From assembly GCA_947462335.1 (NCBI GenBank), contig OX381717.1:41211523-41275522 (forward strand): a DNA stretch of 64,000 bases. Reading direction: 5' to 3'. The position numbers and the translations under genes are program-made. Positions 53,369 through 64,000 of this stretch are shown here, piece after piece. Position 1 is the stretch's first letter; each line of letters opens with the position of its first letter. The DNA comes from Harmothoe impar. Taxonomy: Eukaryota; Annelida; Polychaeta; Phyllodocida; Polynoidae. The notes below the pieces were generated by a model, which saw nothing but the letters and a program-made list of their open reading frames with translations, was not told where the DNA came from and did no database searches.

Positions 53369-54654
53369 GTGAGTTGTCTTGTTTTATAATAATCTCAAGT
53401 AATGGTTATAAACAGTGCAATGAATACCAATAGCTTTGTCATGGTGGTTTCTGACGGTTGAACACGGTTCATGTATTGGTACTGAAACGGGGGGGGGGGG
53501 GGGCTGCTTTCTGGATAAATGAGGTGGAATGTAATAATTTGAAAATTTTGAAAGTTTAAAATATCAACACTTTTCCTTTAAGGGGGCATTCTCAAAAATC
53601 TCGATATAGTTGGAGGGGAGGGGGCAATTATTTTTTTGCTGTCATGACAAAACCCACTATTTCCTCACCCCTGGACTTTATTGTATATGTATAGCCTTGC
53701 TCTTCTTCTGCCAAGGCTCTCTAAATATTTAATTGTCTACAGTTGTGTTCTCTGAATATGTATGATATATACGGGATATCGGTAGGACTGTTGAATAGGA
53801 ATTTACACCGGCGCTTATACGAGACAAGCGTGTCTTCAAGATACATATTTTACTGCTTAATAAGTTTCACACGTATTTCAATATCGGCAGAGGGGGGGGG
53901 GGGGGGTCAAACGCCAGCAGGTGAGGGTGGGAGAAAGGGGGGAGAAGAGGAAAGGGGGGCTAGGGCTCCAGTATAGGGGTAAAGGGCAAGGGACAGTGGG
54001 TAGAGAAGGAACGAGCAAGGGGTAGAGAACAAGGGAAGAGAAAAGGGGAATATGGTCATTATACGCCTTGGTATTATACGCCTTGTTGTGGGGGCGTATA
54101 TATCCGTCACATAAGTACATGTAGTTGGACATTATGGTAATACCTTACTGATACGAGGACCATTCAGGTGTAGGGTGGCAAACATATGGCGTTCGCCTGG
54201 CAGACAGTGGCGTATACCTCGGGCGTATATCATACGCCCAGCCAATATCGGCGTACTTGTGGCGTGCGCCGGCGTACTGGTGGCGTGCGCCGACTGCATC
54301 ATGGGGCTACGGCTACAGCATTGCCTGTCGTGGCTGGAGACAGGAGGCGGTTGTGGCGGCTGTGGCTGCATTCGTAAACACCAAAAGCCAACATCTCCCC
54401 GATAGCAATGCCTTGAGCAGGGCCTGTCTGCATGGTGAGATGGGTGTTTCTGAACGCAGCCTCCAGAAGCCGGGTGGGGGTGAACGTCCGCTCAATGTGA
54501 TGAGGTGTGTGGGTGTGGGTGGGGGAGGGGGGGTCTGGACCTGTGAGATAAGCACGTCCAGTGCATTACTGTCATTGTCCTGTGTCGGCATGATGCATGA
54601 ATGCAGAACTCGCCATTATTGCAGATTGCATCCATGCATCATGCCGACAAAGGC

Positions 54655-54890
54655 CGTGCATGAATGTAGGGGGTCTGGATGGGGGGGGGGGGGTCCCAAT
54701 TTCCCATGTCGATTTTAAGAAATGACCATGTCGCCCTGTCGATTTTAAGAAATAGCCATGTCACCATGTCGATTTTAAGAAATGTCCATGTCCCACGTCA
54801 CTATCTCCAATATTCCTCATGTCGAATGTCACTAGGCCCAAAAACGGCCATGTCGCCATGTCGAATTTAGTGGTCGACACCCATAATGTA
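54655..54890. repeat. CATGTCGATTTTAAGAAAT repeat cluster
   Basis: Three units of CATGTCGATTTTAAGAAAT (54706-54783) then CATGTCGAATGTCACTAGGC; inverted copy of 14650-14822. Confidence 0.75.
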
Positions 54891-55848
54891 AGCTGGCGAT
54901 CGTGGCGAATTTCGCTATGATCTCTAATGCATCATGCTTACTATAGTGACAGTGACAGGAGAGTATCAACTCCGTAGGGTCGGCATGATGCATTAATGAT
55001 ACCGCATGATACCCCAAGGCAGTGGTGAAGGGAAAGTTGGCTTAGGAGTTTGGGTCTCTTAATTCCACCCCAGAATTCAGAATCCAAGATGGCCAATAAC
55101 CATGAGATAGGGCAAGTAAACCAGGGAGTGATACAGTGAAAGACAGAGAGACAGGGTGAGCGAAAATTGGTGGAAAAGGGGCATCCTGAATTAGATACTA
55201 CAAAAATAAGCTCAAAACGATTTGTCAAACAAGAACCAAAGGCCTCCACCCCTATATAGCTGCTATACAGGAACTCCTTATAAACTGAAATATCATATAT
55301 GACATAATATTATATTATTCTTATTGTACGATTCTGCGATAAGGAATTTATCATCCTATATGTATTTACATTTATCTTCAGAAGAAAGAATGTACCATGC
55401 TTCATATTCAGTTGTTTTCACGATACAGTGCATTTGTGCATCACATCGTATAGGCTTGGTATACTGCATGGATGAAGTACTGGCCAATACTTGTGGGATC
55501 ATGCTGGCCTTAAATAGCTAAAATGTATGGTCAAGTATTAAACCTGAAAGGTATTTGAAAGCTGTTGATGGCTTTATTGATAACAATACTGACCCTATTG
55601 CAAGGCTTTCTCCTCTTCAACCCTTTGAGAGCGACATACTGATGTAATGCTGACTTGAGGTAACATGTCTTCCATAAAGTGTTAAATCAATATAAAATGT
55701 GTTATCGATTTATTCGTTTTTTTAATAATGTTTTCACCAATTATACCTAAAGACGTTTGCTGACCTCCCCCCACACATTGTTCTCGTGTAATTAGTTATT
55801 AGACCGTTTACTTGCGTAACTTGCAGTACTTTTTCTTTACTTTTCCAG

Positions 55849-56062
55849 ATTGTCCTCTACTTTTCTTTTTCTATTCTTTTCTCCCACAAAAATCCTGTGG
55901 AAAATCTGGGCGGACAAAGGCATGAAAGGAAAACGATTTTTCAAAAACATTTTACCAAATTGCAAAAGAGTCACAGAGCCTTAATCTATAAAGTTATCAG
56001 GGGAAAAGGGCCTCGTAGGATTATTAAGGTGGGGCGTCGGGGGGTAGGCAGGGGTAGGGCGA
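55849..56062 (+). CDS. Candidate coding exon continuing a secreted-peptide-like frame
   Basis: Acceptor TACTTTTTCTTTACTTTTCCAG precedes an in-frame hydrophobic stretch IVLYFSFSILFS, then a basic, polar region (HERKTIFQKHF, then KVIRGKGPRR and VGRR). With the phase-0 exon at 53340 this forms a short n-region plus hydrophobic core like a signal peptide. GPRR and VGRR resemble prohormone cleavage/amidation sites. The exon end is uncertain: a GTAAGG donor near 56063 is possible, and beyond it the frame is glycine-rich low complexity. No family is recognised. Confidence 0.3.
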
Positions 56063-56504
56063 GTAAGGAGGTGTGTCTGGGGGTGGGGGGGGGGGGGTTG
56101 ATAGGGCTGAGAGGCGCGGAAAGGGGCGGGGAGGAGGTATAGGAAGGTTGGCGGCGAGAGGCGAGGAGGAAGGTAGGGTGTGTGTGTGTGCGGTGTGTGT
56201 GTGTCGGGGGGGGGGGGGGGTTGGACAGGCTACTCAGCCCTACCCCAGCCCCTCCTCACTCACTGAGTCTGGTGGTCACGTGACCCCTTGTCTGGTCAGT
56301 TCACCCCCAGTATTTATAAGTGAGTCTGGGTACCTGGCCCCGGGGGGTAGACTGGGAGGGTCATCTCAGGTCATGGGTCAAGTCAGGTCAAGTCAGGTCA
56401 GGGCATCATCAAACCCCCAGTCCGTCTGGGCTGGGGTTCTGGTCTGGCTGTGGGACTGGAGAGGGGGGGGGTCCTCAGTCAGTATATAGCGCGACTTTAT
56501 AACC

Positions 56505-56715
56505 CTTTAAGGGCCGCATAGTCCTTCAATGTGCTATAATATTACATGCTTGATCGTTATGATGCATGTATGTATCCTTGGTGAGCTGCATTCATGTATT
56601 AATTAACACATCACACCGACACCTCCAGGCGTGTATCAACCCGGTATAGGGCCAAATGTGATGCATGAATGCATTGCTGCATGAATGCATCACCATGACG
56701 CTAAAGGGGCATAAT
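56505..56715. repeat. CCCTTTAAGGG-family palindromic element
   Basis: CCCTTTAAGGGCCGCATAGTCC at the left; the interior has GATGCATGAATGCATTGCTGC. The right end is decayed. Confidence 0.6.
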
Positions 56716-57099
56716 CTAATGTTCTATACAAGGAAGGATACCATGAGACGACAGCATGGGCGAGTGTGCTCTTGTGTGTGGGGGGGGGGGGGAGGGGGAG
56801 AGAAGTTGGAGGTGGGGGGGGGGGGTCTAGGTCATGCTTTCTGTGTCATGGCATTATGGTGGCCTACTTTTTCACCCATCACCCAAACAGAAAGGATGCT
56901 CCGCTCCCCCTACTCACAGACCCCCCTTTCTGCCTGCCCCCCCCCCCCCACCTCCCTCCCCCAGGTCTCCATGTGTCTATCTCAGCTCCCAGCTCCCAGA
57001 CCAACCAGACTGACGGGCCAAGGACGAGAACTAGAAGAAACCACAAACTTAGACAACTTTCTGTGGGTCTCGAGTGTGGACAGAGTGTAAAGAGACTAG

Positions 57100-58270
57100 T
57101 CCAAAGGGAGGGGGGAGGGGGGCATACAGAGAGAGGGACAACCCCCCCCCCCCCCCCATCATCCCCACCCCTCCTACAGTCTACACAGACAGGTTTTCTT
57201 TTCTAAGATAGAAAGAGGTTTGTGATAGTTAACTAAGGAAGGTGTGGGGGATGAGGAGGAGGGGTATATAATATGTAAAAGCAGAGCTTTCCAGCACTGA
57301 CTGAATAGGTCGTGTTTTTTATACCTCAGATGGCAGGCAGTCTCCCTGGGTAAGGCTCTAGACCCCTAAATTCGATATGGCGACATGGGCATTTCTTAAA
57401 ATCGACATGCGACATGAGGCCTAGTGACATCTGACATGAGGCTTAAAAAGGTAGTGACATGGGATATGGCAGAGTTCTTAAAATTGACATAGCACATAAG
57501 CATTATTAAGCAACATAGACATGCGACATGGTCATCTCATTTCGACATGGGACATGGGGACACCCCATCAAGCCCCCCCTGGGTCTAGGCACTAGCACAA
57601 GGGGCCTGTGGGGCCGATGAATAGTGTAGGTTGTATGTAGGCACTATTGGGTGTGTGTGTGGGGGGAGGGGGGAGGGGGTTATGATGGGGGGGGGGGGCT
57701 AGGACTTGAGAGTCTTGCCCCACATTATAACTTCATCCCAGGGCCTGGTTATATAGCATAGACATCCCCTCCACAGGGTATACAGAAGGGCATTTTTGCA
57801 CGGTGTAAGTGGATTCTGAATAGTGTAGCCATTGAATCGAGTTATATTCTATGTAACTTCGCACATAATACTAGCATAATCAGTGATATTCTAATGATAA
57901 TAATATCAAATCTACTGTTAATAGTCGTTATTTTGGGCACTTTATTTTGAAGAGATGTATGAAATTAAGGTAGGGAATGATAATGATTATAAGAGTGTGC
58001 AAACAATTGGAAGGCTGCTGCAGCATGGTCCTGGGATGGATAGAGAGGGGGGGGTGTATATGTGCCCTGGGCTGGGTTTGGGGGTGGGGTGGGGGTATAA
58101 TGTTGGCGGGAGACAAGTTTGAAGTGGCGGGAGTGCTAGATGGGGGGGGGGTGTCTATGGTGGTGGGTTAGCACATGGCCCCATAGTCCTAGACACAGGC
58201 GTCGGAGGCAGGAGGAGGGGGAGACTGGATAATATCAGGTAACTTGACCAGTATTATTATTGTATATCAA
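57100..58270. other. Gene-free stretch with poly-G/poly-C and GACATG repeats
   Basis: CTTAAAATCGACATGCGACATG cluster at 57365-57560; poly-C near 57141; poly-G near 57690 and 58145. Confidence 0.5.
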
Positions 58271-58274
<4 letters not shown>

Positions 58275-58324
<50 letters not shown>

Positions 58325-58334
58325 TATATATATA

Positions 58335-58365
<31 letters not shown>
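58275..58365. repeat. (TA)n microsatellite
   Basis: TA array with a TGTGTG interruption near 58336. Confidence 0.95.
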
Positions 58366-58367
<2 letters not shown>

Positions 58368-58729
58368 ATTACATATACATTATATAATACCCAATACATA
58401 TAAATTTACCACTGCAGGAGCCACTGTATACCCTTCCCATACTCCCTAGTACAATACCACAGTTCAGGTGATGCACATGATATAGTGTGCAGACAGTACA
58501 CTCCCCTGTACTCTATAATACTATCCCCCAACCATATCCACCAGTATAATACCCCATAGTATAATAACTATAACATGCTACTACATCCCATATACCCGTC
58601 AGTATACACCATCAGTATAGTGTAACCACACACACACTATAACATCAGCTCCCCTCAGTCTCTAGCAGTCTCCTATACTGCTGCCACCTTCCCACTGCTG
58701 CCACTGACATCCAGCTTTCCAGCAGCCTC

Positions 58730-58850
58730 ATTTCGAATCCAGCGGCGGGCGGGAGCCTCTGTGGTCGACCTACATGCCGACCAATCAGGGGCCAGTCTGG
58801 CACAGGGGTAGGAGCCGCGGCAAAGATGGCTGATCGGCGGTGTATGTCTG
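58730..58850. promoter_or_regulatory. CpG-rich promoter-like stretch with CCAAT and YY1-like sites
   Basis: GACCAATCAGGGG (58779) and GCAAAGATGGCTGATCGGCGG (58819), the latter resembling the YY1-type AAGATGGC element seen at animal transcription starts. Confidence 0.4.
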
Positions 58851-59509
58851 GGCTCTGAATTCTCCCCCATAATGAGAGACTGGAGGCCTGGAGTGAGTGC
58901 AGGGAGCAGGGACAAAGGAGGAGACCTGGAGTGAGGACTGTGGATATGGTGGATAGTATGGAGTGTGTGTGGTAGGTGGAGGTGGTGGTGACGGTGGTAG
59001 CAGCGCTGGTTTATTATACGATGGGGATATGGGTTCCCCCCAGGGCAGACAGACAGACTCGGGCAGACAGGAGGGCCCGGTCTGAACCAACCGTTGGGAT
59101 ATGAACATTGTCTGTAGTGCCAGCCAGGCAACCGGCATATGGAGCACCACCGGTACTATCCATGCAGCACCGGCACAGTATTTCCTCGGAAAACCATCTT
59201 TTATATCAGGATTGTGTGTGGTGGTTGTGTTCGGTCGCTGGGATGGGAGGAATAGAGCAGACATAGCTCAGGCTGCAGACATACTAGGTGGAGGAGTGCT
59301 AGACAGTGTGTCCTCATTGGGTCAGGCCAGGCCTCGACCAATCATCCTCTCTGCCGGCTCCCTCCACAAAGGCTCTTCACGCTACTCTGCCTTAGACACC
59401 ACCGAGAGATCGGTTGGCCAGGCGTCTCGGCGGCCGTTGTTCCATACAAAAAGCATGAAGCATGCCGCCGATTTCAAACCGGCACCAGATTTTGTCATAT
59501 TTTAGCGGA

Positions 59510-60530
59510 ACCGCACATTGGATTACCTGTAATGTGTTAGACATAGGATTACTACCACACTGTGTGCCATGCCATACCGTTAATGGTGAACACAGGTAGG
59601 TCTATATAATGCTTTTTATATATCTGTTCGAGAACGACCGAAAGTAGAGCACCAACGGCGTCGCGTGGTCGGCGACAGTTTATAATTTCTTCTTTCGTAT
59701 TGTTTTTATGAATGGACGCAGTCATTCTTATAATGAATCATGCTTTATTCAGATGGCTTATACATGTATATCTATGTTATAATGTGGAACCAGTGATACA
59801 TGTCTAGTTTATGATCAATTTCATGTCATGAAATATCAAACAAAAGGGTCACCGGCTACGCGGGAATATAAGAAATAGTTCGCGTCATGTGCTCGAGTAC
59901 CGGCGTACAAAAAATTTACAAAATTTTCTTTTCGATTTAGATCATTTCGCTAAATCGCTGACATGTTATATAAGTTATTATATGTCTGTGGACCACATAT
60001 AGTCCCTGTCACCTTCCATATTCTATATAAAAATTAGGCATGTCAAATCAAAGCCGTTGCTCTAGATCGGTGGCTTGACACGTCCATTTTGTTGTTGACA
60101 TTATTTCAGCGGGCGGCAGGGGGTACATGTACTGATCATATAGCACTGGGGATCATGTGCCTATTGCTAAACTGTTTAGACCAGCATGCTACCTCCAATT
60201 AGGTCAGAACCATTCAGTCTGCTATCCATGCTACATACGTTTATAGCACTTACACAGCATATATATATATGTCGTGGCACGTTACACATGGAGCGGAACC
60301 GGGCCAGCACTTTTAGCTTTATTATGCATCTTTTATAGACTATACAATGTTTTTTATTAGGCAAGGCATGTCTTGCAGGTATGGTTTATACTAGGCTGCT
60401 ACCCTTGCTAGGTGAGGGTGAGTAGAAGGAAAGAAACAGAACACTGAGGGAAGTTGTACCGTCTAGCCGAGCCGCAAAGTAGGTCAGGGTGTCTGTGCCA
60501 ACGGTCAGACAAAACGACTCCTGGTTAGCG
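59510..60530. other. Gene-free stretch
   Basis: No exon or repeat family recognised. Confidence 0.45.
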
Positions 60531-60539
60531 TCTGGGCGC

Positions 60540-61420
60540 ATCCCAACTTTGCGCCTAGCGCAACTAGCACATAGCACAATGCGGCACATAATACAACTAG
60601 TCCCCGACACATCCTTGTACATAGCATAGCTAACACAGCACAACTAGCAACTTAGCACAATGCTGCACATGGAACATATAGCACAACTAGCACAGCATGA
60701 CTAGCACATGGCACAGTGTGGCACACAGTATGATTATGCACATAGCATGACTAGCAGAGAACACAACTTCAGACTAGAACATAGCACAGTGCTGTATACT
60801 AATACAGCACAATACTGCACATAACAGCACTAGTACATAATATATTATACTAATACTAATGTTATACTAATACTAATGTATACTAATGCAGCACAATACT
60901 GCACATAGCAGCACTAGTACATAATATATTATCACCACCACCATCATTTGGCACATAGCATTATTAGCACAAAGCACAACGGTTTGTTCATATGGCAAAC
61001 CTCTGCATATAGCATATTGCTGCACATAAGACAACTAGCACAAAGCATAACATTGCACATAGTAAAACTAGGACATAGTACAATGTTGCACATAACACCA
61101 CTAGCACAAAGCACAACTTTTCCCATAGCACAATGATACATGTACATAGCACAATGCTGCACAGCATGCTTAGAACATAGCACATAACTATCACATACAG
61201 AAGTCTGACATAGCACAACTAGCTCATAGCACAGCTAGCCCATAGCACAGCCAGCTTATAGCACAGCTAGGTCATAACACTACTAGCACATAGCACAACC
61301 AGCTCATAGCACAGCTAGGTAATAGCACAACTAGCACATAGCACAACCAGCTCATAGCACATTGCACAACTAGCACATCTCTACACATGGCACATGTAGC
61401 ACATAGTACAACTAACCGCT
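60540..61420. repeat. Minisatellite TAGCACAACTAGCACATAGCACA
   Basis: Dozens of imperfect 10-23-base units of AGCACAACTAGCACATAGCAC. Short Cys/Met-rich open frames here are artefacts. Confidence 0.9.
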
Positions 61421-63170
61421 CTTTCTCAACCCATTGACATTACCACAAGGCTTTCTAGATGTTAAATTAACCAGGTCTCTATAAAGCAGCTCAAATCAAT
61501 GTGACTAAGAGATAAGTGGCATTTCTCTACCATTCTTGGCTGGACCCTTCAGTTTGGACTATGTTTGCGGTTGTTGATTACAACATTATAACAGCTGAAT
61601 AAGACTAATGCCAACTAAAATCTGAATGTGTGGCTTGCCACCTACAATTAGGATGTGTGGCTTGCCACATGCAATTTGTTTAATGGCTGTGGACCATATA
61701 GTTCCTGTCACCTGTTATAGAAAAACGTATTAGTAACCTACAATTTGCTATCAGCAGTCAGTGGCAAATCTATTTAACTCATAATTAAAGTGATAATTTG
61801 CAGTAATAAAATCTTTAATGATGAGGGTTTATTTGATAAAGGTAATGTACACCATACTTAGCAAAGCAACCGCGAATTTAATGCAACTAACTAATTCTAG
61901 TTGACAGGATTATATCCTCAGTAAAGTAGATTAAAGCTGCATTCTAACCACTAACAATTTACTCGTTAGTTGACTGGAATAGCTCAGAGACCTTGAGACT
62001 TGGTAAGAGTACCACTTTAAGTCAGGTACATTGCATTTACATTAGCAGTGTGAGTAAGTATCTGATTGAATCAGTGTTTTTCTAAGTGTTCACCATTAAT
62101 GGTATGGCATGGCACACAGTGTGGCAGTAATCCTACGTCTAGCACATTATACTCAGCATAAATTATGAGTAGTGTATGGTTCCTCTTAGCTATGACAAAA
62201 TCAGTGATAGTTTGAAATCAGTGACATGCCTCATGCATTTTGCCTGGAACAATGGCCAGGCCCTGCTGAGTCTATTATCATAGATCTAAAGTTCAGGTCA
62301 CTTGGCCAGACATGTATGTAGACACTCACATGTTGTATCCTTATCTTACGTCAGTATAATCTGATGTTATATAGCAGGCACTATAACATCATGTTACAGT
62401 TAGGTTATAGATAGGCAGATAGATATGACATATATTTCAACCATTCAACCACATATCAAAATGGCTAATCACATCCTAAGATATCACGAGTGGGCACCAT
62501 ACAGTTTTGACATATATGCGTTTGTGTTGTGTATTACCGGCTGTGCGCCATATTTTGGCCAGTCCCCTGCCTGGCACTACTGACTATGTTCAATGGTTCT
62601 TAGCTCCTCTGTCTGCCTGTCAATCTGTCTGTGTCTGTCTGTCTGCCTGACCTATGGGGAACCCTTATTCCCCATTGTTACCAGTGCTACAACTACAACC
62701 TCTATCCACACAGCTCTCACACCCATAATATCCACAGTATCCTTGGCACAACTCCACAGTTTTGTCCCAATAACCCTCAGCATAAGGTCTTGAGTCAAAT
62801 ACAGTATTTCTCAAACACACTGGATTAGTAAAATAATGACCAGATTCAAACTGTGACCATTCGTGAATCAAATACAATATCCAGGTGCATAATTATAAGA
62901 AGCAGTTTATTCAGGAAGGGGTGGCCCAGGGCATATGTGTAAAGTGAAATGTACTGATACCATGAGAGTCCATGGGAAGTTATTCATGTGCGCCTCAAGT
63001 ACAGTCAACCTACTATACCTACATGTATGGTATACATGTATAACCACTGCTCCACAAAGTCAAGATGAGGTGTGATATCACTGAGTTGCTGTCCAGTAGG
63101 CAGTGGTTATATGCCAAAATCTTCTAGAGGTATGGGTTAACCTACTTGTGCTTCTACATGGGCACCTACA
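61421..63170. other. Gene-free stretch
   Basis: No credible exon. A (GTCT)n tract occurs at 62607-62650. Confidence 0.45.
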
Positions 63171-63179
63171 ATTTTGACC

Positions 63180-63365
63180 ATGCCGCTGTGTCGATTCTTA
63201 GCAGGAGAACCGTGTCATCGTGTCGATTTTTAGGTATATATTAAAGAACATGAGAAAAATACCTGTTGGTCGAGTTTTACCCCTAATTTTCCTGTGTCCG
63301 TCGAATTTTAAAAAGGCCTAAAACGGCCGTGTCGTCATGTCGCCCGTGTCGATTTTTACCCATGT
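63180..63365. repeat. CATCGTGTCGATTTTTA repeat cluster
   Basis: CGTGTCGATTTTTAGG and CATGTCGCCCGTGTCGATT relate to the 14650 and 54655 clusters. Confidence 0.55.
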
Positions 63366-63852
63366 AGAGACACCTACTTGACACACGGATTATATGATTT
63401 AATCCATTACATACATTTTTTGGTATTTACCCCTCCACTCTGGATTAGGTACAATCTGAACTTATTACGAGAACAGTGTCTTGTAATTAGGTCAGGAATA
63501 TACATTGTGTGAATGCAATGAAAGCAAATGTCCCAAAACTGCTCCATCACTAGATTCAGACCCACCTTCTGACCCTGGAGAATCTAAAAGAGAGTACTAA
63601 AAGTAGCACTCCTTTCTCAGACTGGATGTCATGAATAGTTAATAAATCATTCACCTTGCCCTGTGGACCATGGAGTTCTGGTCTATCTTCTTGGATAATG
63701 CATAGGCCACACCAGGGATATGATTACAACATGGTACATTTTGTATGCAGAGCATAATGTCTGTATGGAACAGCACAGCAATGGTAGCAGGGGCAGTCTT
63801 ATGAGTATAGACCACCCTTTATGTTTGGGACAATAGTGCAGGTTTCTCACTA

Positions 63853-64000
63853 GCCCTTTGAGGGCAAAATAATGCATTCTGATGCATGAATGTAGCCCTA
63901 GCGAGTAGCTTGCCAGTGTTGTCGACCCTACTGGGTTGATACACTCCCACACGGTCGGCATGATGCATGGATGCAGCCCTGGCAAGTATACTCAACAGCA
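63853..64000. repeat. CCCTTTAAGGG-family element, cut by the window end
   Basis: CTAG then CCCTTTGAGGGCAAAATAATGC; GGTCGGCATGATGCATGGATG near 63953. Confidence 0.6.

Noticed and set aside
60386..61218. Cys/Met/Val-rich - strand open frames
   Set aside because: Mostly translation of the AGCACAACTAGCACAT minisatellite (60540-61420); 60386-60540 has no recognisable coding features.

Overview
This is eukaryotic nuclear DNA, most likely from a marine or other invertebrate animal. It has very few open reading frames, many small inverted-repeat elements, tRNA-derived repeats, long (TA)n and poly-G/poly-C tracts, several minisatellites, and a few CpG-rich or TATA promoter-like stretches. The exact species cannot be read from the sequence. 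No complete host gene is obvious. The best host-gene candidate is a set of splice-bounded exons on the + strand between about 48.4 and 56.1 kb.

The standout is a discrete 9,523-bp DNA element at 4828-14350. It has long terminal inverted repeats (TIRs) starting 5'-AGTAGTATAG and is flanked by a 6-bp target-site duplication, GACCTC, at 4822-4827 and 14351-14356. A 6-bp duplication with long TIRs starting AG is the signature of Polinton/Maverick integration. The gene set is not that of a Polinton: no integrase, protease, packaging ATPase or capsid gene is visible. Three genes diverge from a central promoter region. On the - strand is a 249-residue protein with two tandem death-fold domains (5914-6663). 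On the + strand are a 526-residue nuclear-type protein ending in two tandem PC4-like ssDNA-binding domains (7773-9353) and a family B DNA polymerase with all exonuclease and polymerase motifs (9549-13677). The polymerase is interrupted by one +1 frame change at a T6C6 run (10738-10749).

The TIRs are built from repeated copies of sites that look like animal promoter elements: ETS (ACCGGAAGT), CRE (TGACGTCA), E-box (CACGTG), CCAAT and a ZNF143-like site (TTACCCAGAATGCA). This recalls the adenovirus terminal repeats, where cellular factors assist protein-primed replication. A 42-bp perfect palindrome and a G-rich tract lie inside the left TIR only. Working model (inference): a self-replicating, virus-derived element with its own polymerase and ssDNA-binding protein plus a host-interaction (death-domain) gene, integrated by a Polinton-type integrase supplied from elsewhere.

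The rest of the window is repeat landscape. About 20 copies of a palindromic TTAA-flanked family (piggyBac-like, CCCTTTAAGGG ends) are scattered throughout. Other small families include TTAA-, TA- and CAGGGGCG-ended elements, several nested so that empty sites can be read inside the window. There is a tandem ~1-kb composite with tRNA-like segments and covarying long hairpins (17.8-19.8 kb), a hammerhead-ribozyme-like sequence between two (TA)n arrays (35.06 kb), a decayed LINE reverse-transcriptase 3' end (47.6-48.1 kb), and minisatellites at 32.4, 40.8, 43.9, 45.8 and 60.5 kb.
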